A stretch of 64,000 nt of DNA from Paraburkholderia sp. BCC1886 (GCF_900996245.1 NZ_CAAJGK010000011.1:62001-126000); one strand, 5' to 3'; positions 27,375 to 35,143 are shown, numbered from the stretch's first letter. The notes: generated by a model from the letters alone, not told the origin. Program-made: numbers and translations.

Positions 27375-27381
27375 CGACGTG

Positions 27382-27612
27382 TCAACCATTCCACCATGCC
27401 GAGCGTTTATGGCGCCCCCCGCGATGACCGCGTCGCTCCGACCGCGATGGTCGTGTTACATACGGCGGCCCGGCATTCATGTTCGGGCCTTCGGTGTTAT
27501 CGGGATCACCAAAGCGCTGGACAGCGGTGGTGGTGTTTTGCTCGTGCACAGCTGTAGACAGTGCGGTAGACAGTGTCATGAGGGCCACTGATCTCAAAGA
27601 TTTTCGTGTCAT
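27382..27612 (-). CDS. small protein with possible signal peptide
   Basis: 76 residues; the ATG overlaps the stop of the upstream gene as ATGA. The N-terminus (MTRKSLRSVALMTLSTALST) resembles a short signal peptide; the rest is Arg/Pro/Asn-rich and probably unstructured. Coding status depends mostly on the overlap. Function unknown. Confidence 0.45.
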   Translation of the reverse strand: MTRKSLRSVALMTLSTALSTAVHEQNTTTAVQRFGDPDNTEGPNMNAGPPYVTRPSRSERRGHRGGRHKRSAWWNG

Positions 27613-27983
27613 GCCTCGACCTTGCGTAGGTGGCAAAAGTGCGTAGTGAGAAACTCAGGCGTGAAATCGCCCGCCGTCATTCGGGGGAACCAGTGCTCTC
27701 GGGGTGTGCTGCGGCGATGGACGATCAACACACTGATCACCCCTTCCTCTTCGAATTCGAGATCGATGTAGTTTTCCGGGCGGTCCCAGTAGAGTCCTAG
27801 CTGGGCAGTGACACCTGAGATCATGGGTATGGGTGGAGCGAGGTCCGGCGGCAGCGCGCGCAGAAAACTCTCGACTGCAACGATCTCCTTTTCCCGCGGG
27901 GCGGGACTATGTTCGTCGTGCCAGCCAGCTAGCAGCTGCCGATAGCTACTCACCTCGACAAGGGTGGTCTCAATGGTTCGCAT
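27609..27983 (-). CDS. unknown 124-aa protein
   Basis: Start taken at MRTIETTLVEVSSYRQLLAG (27983). Predicted alpha/beta protein with a strand-rich C-terminal half (LYWDRPENYIDLEFEEEGVI, SVLIVHRRS). No catalytic motif. First in a coupled pair with the 76-aa gene. It borders the ORF-free region. Not recognised. Confidence 0.6.
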   Translation of the reverse strand: MRTIETTLVEVSSYRQLLAGWHDEHSPAPREKEIVAVESFLRALPPDLAPPIPMISGVTAQLGLYWDRPENYIDLEFEEEGVISVLIVHRRSTPREHWFPRMTAGDFTPEFLTTHFCHLRKVEA

Positions 27984-28092
27984 TTGTATTGTCTTTTTCT
28001 CTAGCGGATTTCCCACTACCGTCGTCCGGTCGTGGTTGACGTTGAGCGGGCGCAGTTATGGGCTCGCTGATGTGCCCTTGAATCGGTGACAC

Positions 28093-28293
28093 TCAACGCT
28101 TACGCTCCCAAGGTGACTGCTCCCACCAACGACGGCCCTTCTTGTATCGGGAGCCGCGTTTGGGCTTGGGGGCTTCGGCTTGCGAGGGCGGGCAATCATC
28201 GACTTCATCCGGAGCATGAAGGTAGTAGGGCTCTCGGTCGTCGTAGGCTCCGTGTTTGATGGCGGATTCGGTTGCGCTTTCTGCGTGTCCCAT
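28093..28293 (-). CDS. possible 66-aa protein
   Basis: 66 residues: an acidic first half (MGHAESATESAIKHGAYDDR) and a basic aromatic end (KKGRRWWEQSPWERKR). GAGAGCC precedes the ATG. A longer - strand frame overlaps it but has low-complexity composition. Borderline gene. Confidence 0.45.
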   Translation of the reverse strand: MGHAESATESAIKHGAYDDREPYYLHAPDEVDDCPPSQAEAPKPKRGSRYKKGRRWWEQSPWERKR

Positions 28294-28344
28294 GGTCGGC
28301 TCTCAATTTTATGAACTGTCAAATTCCCAACTGGATGCGTCGCT

Positions 28345-29457
28345 ATGCACACGCTTTTCAATCTGGTGCCGAGGGCGCTCCAAGGCATCCAAATCCCGGG
28401 CCTGTGGCCTTACGTCCGTGAGGGACTGCGGCGAAATATCGGCCAAGTGATTCGCTACTATCGCAATGCCCCGATGGCGGTGAAGAGTGATCACATCCTC
28501 GTCAAGCTGATCCAGAGCGTGAATATCCCGCTCTCTCACAACTTGGAGCGGTACTTCGCGAACGTGGATGCCGTCTCACTCAATCTGTCGATGGCGTTGA
28601 AAATGACTTCGTCCCTCTATAGGGGAAAGATGTGGGATGGAGACTTCTACGGCCCCGGTCATGATGAGGTCCTCTTGGCGCACACTGAGACGTTCGATGT
28701 CGATCGCACCCACGACGACTGGCAAAACGTCACGCCGGTGCGGGTGTTGCGGCACCCGCGCAGCGATCTCTACATGAACCTGCCTAATGGCCACCTCACC
28801 GGGACAGAGACGGGTATCTGTGTGATTGCGATCAACGTCCCGATGCTCATGGTCCAGTACCGGGCGTTTCGCCTCGCGCAGGATGGGATCACCGGTGGGG
28901 TCGACGAGAAGTCGACGATGATGTTCATCCACATGTACGTTTTACCGAACATGCTCTTCAGCCACCTGGATCAGGCGCTCTTCAACCGGATACGCAAGCT
29001 CCAGGCGAAGGAGGCGGTAGGTGAATCGATCCGCAAGCATCCGTTTGCCCAGATCGATTACTCGGCCAAGGTCGATGCCTGCTACAACCAGATCCTGACC
29101 AACTTCGACCGGCATCCGATGAACTTCGTCGGGACCCTGCAAAGCGTGCCGGCCGCTGCGCGCTCCAATATGGAACAGGCGATGAAGGTGCCTGACATGG
29201 CGCCAACGCGACAGGCGATGTGGGCACTGGCATTGGCACGTCTGCCCATGCTGGACTTCGTTCTGACCATGGCGATGGGTTCCCCGCAGACCCGCAACCA
29301 GCTGGAAGTGGACCTCATCAACCGGACCTTCCTTGGATGGCAGCAGGAGCGGCTCTTCGATGGGGTCATGGACCCGCTAGTCCGACAAGACGTCATAGAG
29401 GAGCTAACCGACATCCTCTCCAAGGCGAACCCTGGAGCGATGTCAGCTGTGGCCTAG
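28345..29457 (+). CDS. unknown 370-aa protein
   Basis: 370 residues beginning MHTLFNLVPRALQGIQIPGL. Mostly helical with hydrophobic stretches (MALKMTSSLY; MMFIHMYVLPNMLFSHLDQA) but no clear membrane helix. A + strand gene among - strand genes, like other isolated + strand genes here that look virion-related. Upstream AATTTTATGAA (28306-28316) could be a late-promoter-like TATG element. Not recognised. Confidence 0.7.
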   Translation: MHTLFNLVPRALQGIQIPGLWPYVREGLRRNIGQVIRYYRNAPMAVKSDHILVKLIQSVNIPLSHNLERYFANVDAVSLNLSMALKMTSSLYRGKMWDGDFYGPGHDEVLLAHTETFDVDRTHDDWQNVTPVRVLRHPRSDLYMNLPNGHLTGTETGICVIAINVPMLMVQYRAFRLAQDGITGGVDEKSTMMFIHMYVLPNMLFSHLDQALFNRIRKLQAKEAVGESIRKHPFAQIDYSAKVDACYNQILTNFDRHPMNFVGTLQSVPAAARSNMEQAMKVPDMAPTRQAMWALALARLPMLDFVLTMAMGSPQTRNQLEVDLINRTFLGWQQERLFDGVMDPLVRQDVIEELTDILSKANPGAMSAVA

Positions 29458-29624
29458 TCACGGCGGATATATCGGTCGTACAACAGGTAGAGTCCTGCAC
29501 CAGCGCACCACGCGAAGAGGCCGGCATCAATCCCGTCCTCGAGGCTCACGTGGAAGTACACACTACCTACCGCGCCGAGGAGGTCGCAGGTAAGCTGGGT
29601 CAGTATCAGGATCCAGAGCGTCAT
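29454..29624 (-). CDS. small membrane protein, 56 aa
   Basis: The ATG at 29624 overlaps the stop of the zinc-ribbon gene as ATGA. Two hydrophobic helices (TLWILILTQLTCDLLGAVGS; AGLFAWCAGAGLYLLY) with a basic end (DRYIRRD). It could be inner-membrane; a holin-like role is possible but unsupported. Confidence 0.6.
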   Translation of the reverse strand: MTLWILILTQLTCDLLGAVGSVYFHVSLEDGIDAGLFAWCAGAGLYLLYDRYIRRD

Positions 29625-29821
29625 TCTTGGACGTATCCGAAGTTGGGATAGCGATGGGGGAAGTTCATCGGTGTCTTGCACACGGTGCACTCATGCGGGT
29701 ACTGCGGTGGGTCGCTAAGCAGCATATTCATACCCGCTGGGCGCATCACCCCATCGCAACCTTCCACATCGCACTGGTAGTCAACGCTGACGACCTTTGC
29801 TGGTTTTGATGTCTGGGGCAT
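29621..29821 (-). CDS. zinc-ribbon protein 1, 66 aa
   Basis: 66 residues with cysteines C17 and C22 (CDVEGC) and C45 and C48 (CTVC), a likely zinc ribbon. The C-terminus is aromatic (PMNFPHRYPNFGYVQE). It overlaps the upstream zinc-ribbon gene by 41 nt. The two share the ...P..Y.HxC..C plus aromatic YP.F pattern, so they are probably paralogues. Confidence 0.65.
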   Translation of the reverse strand: MPQTSKPAKVVSVDYQCDVEGCDGVMRPAGMNMLLSDPPQYPHECTVCKTPMNFPHRYPNFGYVQE

Positions 29822-30041
29822 CTTCTTTGTCCTCAACGTACTTCGTGAATGGATAGGTCTGATAAAACTTCTGAGTGCGGCCGCAGTGGCCGCATTTATG
29901 CTCGTACATCGGCGGACCAGACCCTTCGCCGAGAGACACGCTGACGTTTCCGCTGGGTAGCATCTTCCCGCTGACGCAGAGTGCGTTGGCGCAACGACGC
30001 TCAACGCGTACGACGCGCAGGGGAATTTCGATCTCTGACAT
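29781..30041 (-). CDS. zinc-ribbon protein 2, 86 aa
   Basis: 86 residues: strand-rich N-terminus (MSEIEIPLRVVRVERRC), cysteines C17 and C22 (CANALC), C50 and C53 (CGHC), then FYQTYPFTKYVEDKE. Same architecture as the downstream gene, which it overlaps in another frame. A small zinc protein that could bind nucleic acid or a host protein. Confidence 0.65.
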   Translation of the reverse strand: MSEIEIPLRVVRVERRCANALCVSGKMLPSGNVSVSLGEGSGPPMYEHKCGHCGRTQKFYQTYPFTKYVEDKEDAPDIKTSKGRQR

Positions 30042-30053
30042 GACGGGGTCCGG

Positions 30054-30455
30054 TTAGCCCTGCGATTGACTGGCGAGACGACGGTGCATCTCATCCATCG
30101 CGGCCTTGAGCGTGCGACGACTGATGCGACTCATCTGCTCATCGTGCAGCAGGATGGCGTCAGCGATCTTTCGACCCTGATCCTCATCGAACTGCCAGAT
30201 GTTGAAGATCTGTGCGGCGTCGCGCGCGGCGACCGCACTGTCGAGTGCACCATTGACCACTGCGACATCCGCTTCACGCTGGTTGCTGTGTTCCGAGAGC
30301 ACCAGTGCGATGTTCAGTGCACACACGATCGTCGACCAGTGCTCTTCCGATCCACGGCCGGCCCGCATTTCGCCGAGGGCGAGGTGATAGGCGATCCCGA
30401 GATCGAGCTGGATGCTCGTGTCCACTTTTGCCCGACTTTTATTTCTTTTGCTCAT
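30054..30455 (-). CDS. unknown 133-aa helical protein
   Basis: 133 residues, basic start (MSKRNKSRAKVDTS), then nearly all helical (IAYHLALGEMRAGRGSEEHW; IVCALNIALVLSEHSNQREA). No motif assigns function. Small-gene run between zinc-ribbon genes and thioredoxin. Confidence 0.65.
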   Translation of the reverse strand: MSKRNKSRAKVDTSIQLDLGIAYHLALGEMRAGRGSEEHWSTIVCALNIALVLSEHSNQREADVAVVNGALDSAVAARDAAQIFNIWQFDEDQGRKIADAILLHDEQMSRISRRTLKAAMDEMHRRLASQSQG

Positions 30456-30473
30456 GACTGGGGCGGCGTTGAG

Positions 30474-30791
30474 TTATAGCTTGCTGGCCTGACGCTTGGC
30501 GATAGCGGCTTCCAGATTGTCTTCGTCGACGAGCTGACAATAGAGTGCTCGACCGTAGTAGGTCGCGACGTTGCCGGCTTCCTTCTGGTCGATAATCACC
30601 TTCGCGGCAAACCCGGCTTCGAGGAGGGCGTTGCGTGCCGACTTCGATGGAATGTCACCGTCATCCACCGGACCGCGTTCGATCAGGCAGATCAGGACAT
30701 CAGTCCAGCCGGAAGGCAGACGACTGGTGTCGATCGCCTCGTCTTCCCAGGGCGCGCGCACGCGCTTCGAGTATGCTGTTACGTCCGGCAT
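30474..30791 (-). CDS. unknown 105-aa protein
   Basis: 105 residues (MPDVTAYSKRVRAPWEDEAI...). Central part reads like a small winged-helix fold (WTDVLICLIERGPVDDGDIP, SARNALLEAGFAAKVI), but this is weak. Overlaps the end of the upstream gene by 13 nt. Confidence 0.6.
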   Translation of the reverse strand: MPDVTAYSKRVRAPWEDEAIDTSRLPSGWTDVLICLIERGPVDDGDIPSKSARNALLEAGFAAKVIIDQKEAGNVATYYGRALYCQLVDEDNLEAAIAKRQASKL

Positions 30792-31045
30792 GACTTCTCT
30801 CCCTGGCCCGCCTCGGTGCGGGCTTTTATGACCTTCGTTTCAAACCAGCGACCTTCTTTGCCACACAGTCCGAACAGGCGGGCAGCGAACCATCCGCTTG
30901 ACCGATGGATTTCGGCGCTCGGCGCATTCCAGAGGGTGCGACCAGTGGCCAAACTCACCGAGTCTACGTTTTGCGGGGCTTGGCACCGCACTCGGTCGAA
31001 AACGTCCTTTGCGCCATACCTGCAGTCTGTGCAGTGGTGCGTCAT
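30779..31045 (-). CDS. small Cys-rich protein, 88 aa
   Basis: 88 residues with N-terminal MTHHCTDCRYG and C21, likely a metal site, and a later Cys61 (FGLCGKEGRWFE). Resembles small zinc-binding phage proteins of the type CxxCxxG...C...C. The start overlaps the stop of the upstream gene (ATGA). Confidence 0.6.
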   Translation of the reverse strand: MTHHCTDCRYGAKDVFDRVRCQAPQNVDSVSLATGRTLWNAPSAEIHRSSGWFAARLFGLCGKEGRWFETKVIKARTEAGQGEKSCRT

Positions 31046-31269
31046 GTCAGTTCCCTGGGAACGCCTACGACAGGATCTGCTGGTGATGTCGCCTGCTTGG
31101 CGGCATCGATGGCTTTGCCGAGCAACTCGCGAAGATCGCTGTCATCGACGCCGAGTGGTGTGTCTTTCCTATCGCGACGCCGCCAGCTGGTTTTGATCTT
31201 CACGTACAAGGCCGCTACCATAATCGAGATCAAAACCCATGCGCCTAAAACCGCCAGAACTGTTTTCAC
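31042..31269 (-). CDS. single-pass membrane protein, 75 aa
   Basis: 75 residues: an N-terminal membrane helix (VLAVLGAWVLISIMVAALYV), a basic cluster (KIKTSWRRRDRK) that would stay in the cytoplasm, and a helical tail (DDSDLRELLGKAIDAAKQ). Coupled to the downstream Cys-rich gene by ATGA. Follows thioredoxin. Confidence 0.65.
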   Translation of the reverse strand: MKTVLAVLGAWVLISIMVAALYVKIKTSWRRRDRKDTPLGVDDSDLRELLGKAIDAAKQATSPADPVVGVPRELT

Positions 31270-31279
31270 GACGATGCTC

Positions 31280-31606
31280 CTACAAGTGAGGGTCGAGGAA
31301 GGCTTTCAGTTGGGACTTCGACAGCGCACCGACCTTCTGCGCGATCAGCGTGCCCTTTTTGAACAGCACGAGGGTGGGGATACCGCGCACACCGAAGCGC
31401 GCAGCGATACTTTGGTTCTGGTCCACGTCGACCTTAACGATCTGCAGCTTTCCTTGGTAATCCAAAGCGATCTGGTCGAGCGTCGGAGCAAGCAACTTGC
31501 ACGGACCACACCATTCCGCCCAGAAGTCGAGCAGGACCGGCAGCTCTGCCTTGATCACGTCCTGTTCGAAGTTCGCTTCGCTGGTATGTCGAATTTCTGC
31601 ACTCAT
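31280..31606 (-). CDS. trxA: thioredoxin
   Basis: 108 residues, the normal thioredoxin length. The active site WCGPC is at 32-36 after DFWAE, and the cis-proline loop is RGIPT near 75; the GxL/IxxKxGT end is VLFKKGTL. It should be a working disulfide reductase. The ATG overlaps the stop of the DNA polymerase gene, so both are made from one message in close ratio. Host thioredoxin is the processivity factor of the unrelated T7 polymerase; a similar role here is only a possibility. Confidence 0.95.
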   Translation of the reverse strand: MSAEIRHTSEANFEQDVIKAELPVLLDFWAEWCGPCKLLAPTLDQIALDYQGKLQIVKVDVDQNQSIAARFGVRGIPTLVLFKKGTLIAQKVGALSKSQLKAFLDPHL

Positions 31607-33837
31607 GCTGCTTCCTTCAGAGGTTCTTTGGGTGTTGGGGCATACAAATCGCTGAACAAACGAGTCATCTGCTTGTTTTGGAGGTAAATTCCGAGCGACT
31701 CGCAGATTAAATAGAATACGGACGTGGTATCGGTGATGATCTTGCGCAGCGCCACTTGCGAGAGGATCTCTTTGGGAATGCCCACCGACTGGATGATTTG
31801 CTCAGGCACATGAAAGGTCGTGATCTGCTTCTTACCCGCCCTGAGCATCCACGACGCGAGCTTCTCCGCGAGGTCCCGGTCTTCCATCGCCGACAGCCAC
31901 GCCTTGATCTTCGCGGGCGACTTCAGGTCAACAGAGATCTTCACCGAGCTATAGGGAGGCTCCGGCACCATGCCGTACTTCGTTCCGAACGTTTCGTTCC
32001 ACAGTGTGTAGTAGGCGAAGTTCGATTTCTCTGGCGGCAAGGTGTACGACTCCGCGGTCTTGATCTGACCGATGCGGAAGTACTCGTAACTCGAGCGCTC
32101 AAGGATCGACGATCGAATCTCGTGTTCGAGGTCTGCGATCTCCTGGATGATCGAGAGGGCTGAGATCTGCTTCTCGGCCATGATCGTCTCCATGATGCGA
32201 ACCATCATCGCCTTTGCCTGCGCCATCACTGCCCGCGGTGCGTTGGACGACTTCAAGTGCACGCCCTTGATCTCGGTGTCCTGTGCAGCGAGCAGGTTGC
32301 CTTCCTGGCAGCCGATCGAGGCGTAATAGTGCTTGGCCACTTGGGTTGGTACGAACACATCGAACTTGAACTCGTTCTTCATCGCCACCTGGAAGACGCG
32401 GCTCTCTTCAATCCCGAAGTTGGCCGACATGCGCGCGAGAATGTGCGTGACCGTCTGAGCGGACAGGAAGATCATCGTCGCCGCGACTCCGCTGGAGCGA
32501 TCGTCATATCCGAGCTTCCCGCGGTTGTACCAGGTGACCCAGTCCTGCACAGTGAAGATGGTCGAGTCGGTATCGCCCATCAGCGCCGATCGTCGGATAC
32601 TCTCTGGGAAGACGGCGAGCGAGGCAGGGACATTCTTCGTGACAAAGAACGCCCGGATGAAGTTGCGGTAACGCTCGACGGTCGAGCCAACGTGTTCGGT
32701 CGTCGACGCTAGCAACAGCTCCACTTCCCCGTTCACCGTGTCACTCACCTTGAGACCTCGCATCGCCGAAGGCACGAGTTGCGCGGCGAGCGCCACGTGA
32801 TCTTCGTTCGCGCTTTTGAGCGTCTTGCGATGCGCATCGAAATCCACATCGGTTCGTCGCGGCCAGAGACAGGTCCGGACATGCTCGAAGTCCACACCCT
32901 CGACCGGGATCGTCGGGGAAGACAGATCGGTGATGAAGTCGCGCACGACTTGATCATTGAACCGCATCAGGTGATACAGGTCGCCCGTATAGACAAAGGC
33001 GCTGCGCTGAATGGCGGAGAGCTTCTTGATCAGCGCTTCAATCTGTTCGTGCTGCGCTTTGTCGCGGAAATACAGTTGTGTCGAGTACCGGATACACTCC
33101 ATCGTCTCCTCGACGCTCGGGTGACGTATGCCGAACTCGGTCATCGCTGCGTCGATTGCGAGGTAGTCCGTGTTCTGAATGATCGCGATGATGTTGTTCT
33201 TCACGATGTCCGGCGACCAGTAATGCCGGTTGCCGTTGAGCAGCTTCTCGTTGTTGGCGGATCCGTAGCCCGCCGTGCAGCGACAGTTCGACGTCAGCGT
33301 CGAGTGGGCGGTCTTGTTGTAAAGCGGGGTGGAGGCGGACACATGCGCCCCTGAGCAGGCATTGGACGTGAGCTTCATGTTTGTCTGCTCGTTGTCCTTC
33401 AGGATGCGCAGCACTTCATTGCCATCCATCTTCGCCTTGAACATCTCGCCTTTGGCGACCTTACGGCGCGAGACGCGGTTATCAATGAACCCGGCGAGGA
33501 GCGACTTCTTGACCTTCGGGTGATAGTAGGTAGTGAGCGTCGGGGCGATCAGTTGGTGTTCTTTCACCGACTCCGCGAGATACCCGCCGAGCGTGCCTTC
33601 CACCTTCTCACGATCACCGTTCTCATTGCGACGCAGATACTGGATAGCCGGATCCTTGAAGGGGAAGCGACCATCGGCCTTCAGATTCTTCTTTACGTAC
33701 TCGCGGCAATACTCCTGGGAGCGGCCGGTACGCAGTGCAAGGAACGCGCTCGCCTGATCAACATAATGGCGGAACACGTCGATATCGCGTTTGTACTCGC
33801 TCGCTGGTAGTACAAACGGGCTTTGGATTGCAGACAT
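31603..33837 (-). CDS. family-B-like DNA polymerase (palm/catalytic protein)
   Basis: 744 residues. Motif C is GDTDS (421-425) in SALMGDTDSTIFTV. A motif-B-like segment lies at 149-164 (NEQTNMKLTSNACSGA), followed by TLTSNCRCTAGYG (180-192). The distance between B and C (about 260 residues) is far longer than the usual 60-100, implying an inserted domain. No DxE exonuclease motif and no clear SLYPS motif A is seen, so the exonuclease may be encoded elsewhere. It is coupled to thioredoxin. The family call rests on these motifs; large phiKZ-type phages are known to carry diverged B-family polymerases. Confidence 0.75.
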   Translation of the reverse strand: MSAIQSPFVLPASEYKRDIDVFRHYVDQASAFLALRTGRSQEYCREYVKKNLKADGRFPFKDPAIQYLRRNENGDREKVEGTLGGYLAESVKEHQLIAPTLTTYYHPKVKKSLLAGFIDNRVSRRKVAKGEMFKAKMDGNEVLRILKDNEQTNMKLTSNACSGAHVSASTPLYNKTAHSTLTSNCRCTAGYGSANNEKLLNGNRHYWSPDIVKNNIIAIIQNTDYLAIDAAMTEFGIRHPSVEETMECIRYSTQLYFRDKAQHEQIEALIKKLSAIQRSAFVYTGDLYHLMRFNDQVVRDFITDLSSPTIPVEGVDFEHVRTCLWPRRTDVDFDAHRKTLKSANEDHVALAAQLVPSAMRGLKVSDTVNGEVELLLASTTEHVGSTVERYRNFIRAFFVTKNVPASLAVFPESIRRSALMGDTDSTIFTVQDWVTWYNRGKLGYDDRSSGVAATMIFLSAQTVTHILARMSANFGIEESRVFQVAMKNEFKFDVFVPTQVAKHYYASIGCQEGNLLAAQDTEIKGVHLKSSNAPRAVMAQAKAMMVRIMETIMAEKQISALSIIQEIADLEHEIRSSILERSSYEYFRIGQIKTAESYTLPPEKSNFAYYTLWNETFGTKYGMVPEPPYSSVKISVDLKSPAKIKAWLSAMEDRDLAEKLASWMLRAGKKQITTFHVPEQIIQSVGIPKEILSQVALRKIITDTTSVFYLICESLGIYLQNKQMTRLFSDLYAPTPKEPLKEAA

Positions 33838-34218
33838 GGTGAGTCCCTCTCACTTGCTCGTACAGGATGAGGCGGGGCGGTAAAAAAGGTGTGTGCCGGC
33901 ATAAAGAGAGCCGGGCGGCTCCCACAGGCAAAAAAAGAGGGAGGACCGAAGTCCTCCCTCGCAAGGTCAGAAAGTAGCGAGCGCACACGTAGCGCATTCG
34001 CATGGATGAAGCCCGGCGCGCCCAAGGAAAGGAAAACACGCCGCACCTCCAACTACGCTCGCTTCAAGCTACTTCCAAGGTGACTCCGACAACTCCCCTC
34101 GTCAGAGTTCCTGCAAGAATGTGACTCTTGACAGGCAAGCCGGGTGTCACCAAGCACCCTTTGCACCGCACGCGCGACTCGCCTGGGATCTGTGAACCCG
34201 CCCAAGCAATCCGGGGCA
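33838..34218. other. terminator region upstream of the polymerase gene
   Basis: About 380 nt. It holds two consecutive - strand terminators (33906-33922 and 33929-33960). The remainder (33961-34060) shows no gene, motif or RNA gene that I can identify. Confidence 0.6.
33896..33960 (-). terminator. tandem intrinsic terminators
   Basis: On the - strand GAGGGAGGAC-ttcg-GTCCTCCCTC plus TTTTTTTG, then a second hairpin GGAGCCGCCCGGCTC followed by TCTTTATGCCGGC. The second has the tail seen at other terminators here. Confidence 0.85.
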
Positions 34219-34219
34219 T
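34064..34219 (-). CDS. possible 51-aa Cys-containing protein
   Basis: MPRIAWAGSQIPGESRVRCK..., start at 34219 with GGGAGTG just before it; an upstream ATG at 34237 is also possible. Has a CxxC (RCKGC) and a Val/Leu/Gly-rich C-terminal strand region. The second copy of the dispersed 18-mer is directly upstream. Short and unproven. Confidence 0.4.
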   Translation of the reverse strand: MPRIAWAGSQIPGESRVRCKGCLVTPGLPVKSHILAGTLTRGVVGVTLEVA

Positions 34220-34248
34220 CACTCCCGAACAAACCATAAGCACATTGG

Positions 34249-34266
34249 GTAAATATTTACCTGCTC
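34249..34266 (-). repeat. dispersed 18-mer GAGCAGGTAAAWATTTAC, copy 2
   Basis: On the - strand GAGCAGGTAAATATTTAC. Its core GGTAAATATTTACC (34248-34261) is a perfect 14-bp palindrome. It lies 30-47 nt before the possible gene at 34064-34219. Copy 1 is at 26630-26647. Confidence 0.55.
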
Positions 34267-34274
34267 GGTTGATC

Positions 34275-34694
34275 CTAACTGCTGCTTGCGGTCGTGCTAT
34301 TGATCGACACCGAGATGTTGGTATAGCCATTGCTGATGAGAGCGTTCTGCACACCCGTCACATCCGACGCCGTGACCCCCGAGATCGTCGCCGTGATCGT
34401 CTGATTGGTGGTCGCGACAATCGTGCTCTCGTTGATCCAGGGCATGCCAAGCGCGGTGATGACACCCTGCGAGGTCTTGACCTTGATGTAGTTGTACTGG
34501 TCCGCCCCAGTGGGCACCGGCGACGGCAGATAGGGCGCCACCTTCAGGTACATCCCCACCGTGTCGATGATCGCGTTGGCTGAGTCCTGATCGAGCGTGC
34601 CCAGCACCGTGACGTTATCGAGGCTGTTGCCAAGCACCGCGGTCGGGTAAAGACTGAAGCTGAGCACCTGACCGATCTGGTAGTTATACGACAT
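34275..34694 (-). CDS. unknown 139-aa protein, possibly virion-associated
   Basis: Start at 34694 (MSYNYQIGQVLSFSLYPTAV), preceded by GGTGAAATCC. Ser/Thr/Val/Asn-rich, predicted beta-rich, ending SINSTTASSS. Composition is like the other putative structural proteins here. The N-terminal YQIGQV...L is also seen in the large virion protein at 56728 (VYQIGQVSPYMLG). Structural role inferred. Confidence 0.6.
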   Translation of the reverse strand: MSYNYQIGQVLSFSLYPTAVLGNSLDNVTVLGTLDQDSANAIIDTVGMYLKVAPYLPSPVPTGADQYNYIKVKTSQGVITALGMPWINESTIVATTNQTITATISGVTASDVTGVQNALISNGYTNISVSINSTTASSS

Positions 34695-34717
34695 GGATTT
34701 CACCAAAAAAAGAAAGG

Positions 34718-35125
34718 CTAAAAGGGGAAGTGAAAGAGCAGAATGTCGTTGCCGATAAAGCGATCGAAGCCGTAGTCGATATTGCTTTTCATGTTCCCAT
34801 CGAGAAAGAGGCCCGTCTCAATGAGGCGCTGCTGGAGCGCGGCCGCAAATTCACCGGTCGCCTGGACCACCTGGCGGTACACGTCGAGACGGTGCTCGCC
34901 ACGCAGTTCCGGGATCTCTATAGGATTCAAATTGGGGAGATCGCCGAATTCCGTTTCGTCCCCTTGCCACTCGATATACATGTCGAGGCACTGACGGACC
35001 AGTTCTTCGAAGGCGGCGGGAGAGAGGGTGAGGCCGGCGAGCCGGGATCGGTACTGAAGGATCAGGTCGCGGGTAGGGATGACCATCTTTTCGGGAAAGC
35101 GCACGTCTGATTCAGGGCGACACAT
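34718..35125 (-). CDS. member of small tandem protein family, 135 aa
   Basis: 135 residues, helical, with GGAGCGCGCC before the ATG. The C-terminus FDRFIGNDILLFHFPF carries the pattern hydrophobic-x-x-Asp-hydrophobic run that is also seen in the next six genes to the right. No enzyme motif. The first of a run of seven consecutive - strand genes of 125-215 residues. Confidence 0.65.
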   Translation of the reverse strand: MCRPESDVRFPEKMVIPTRDLILQYRSRLAGLTLSPAAFEELVRQCLDMYIEWQGDETEFGDLPNLNPIEIPELRGEHRLDVYRQVVQATGEFAAALQQRLIETGLFLDGNMKSNIDYGFDRFIGNDILLFHFPF

Positions 35126-35143
35126 GGCGCGCTCCGGAAGAGG

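Larger units (their letters stand above)
26319..27381. other. 1.06-kb AT-richer region without convincing genes
   Basis: Only the promoter-like motif at 26391-26399, a partial palindrome at 26630-26650 and a + strand terminator at 27350-27374 are clear. The base composition is visibly more AT-rich than the coding flanks. It has repeated TAAACGTTT (26934-26942, 27261-27269), and hairpins such as TTTCATTT/AAATGAAA near 27095. A 57-codon + strand frame (26901-27074, MDLKEEITIEYKRLRAQNMS...) and a 32-codon - strand frame starting at 27214 exist but lack ribosome sites. Candidate origin or non-coding RNA locus. Confidence 0.55.

Noticed and set aside
31603..33837. Ribonucleotide reductase large subunit, suggested by size and the thioredoxin neighbour
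   Set aside because: No RNR catalytic Cys/Glu motifs; the chain has GDTDS and a motif-B-like segment of a DNA polymerase instead.
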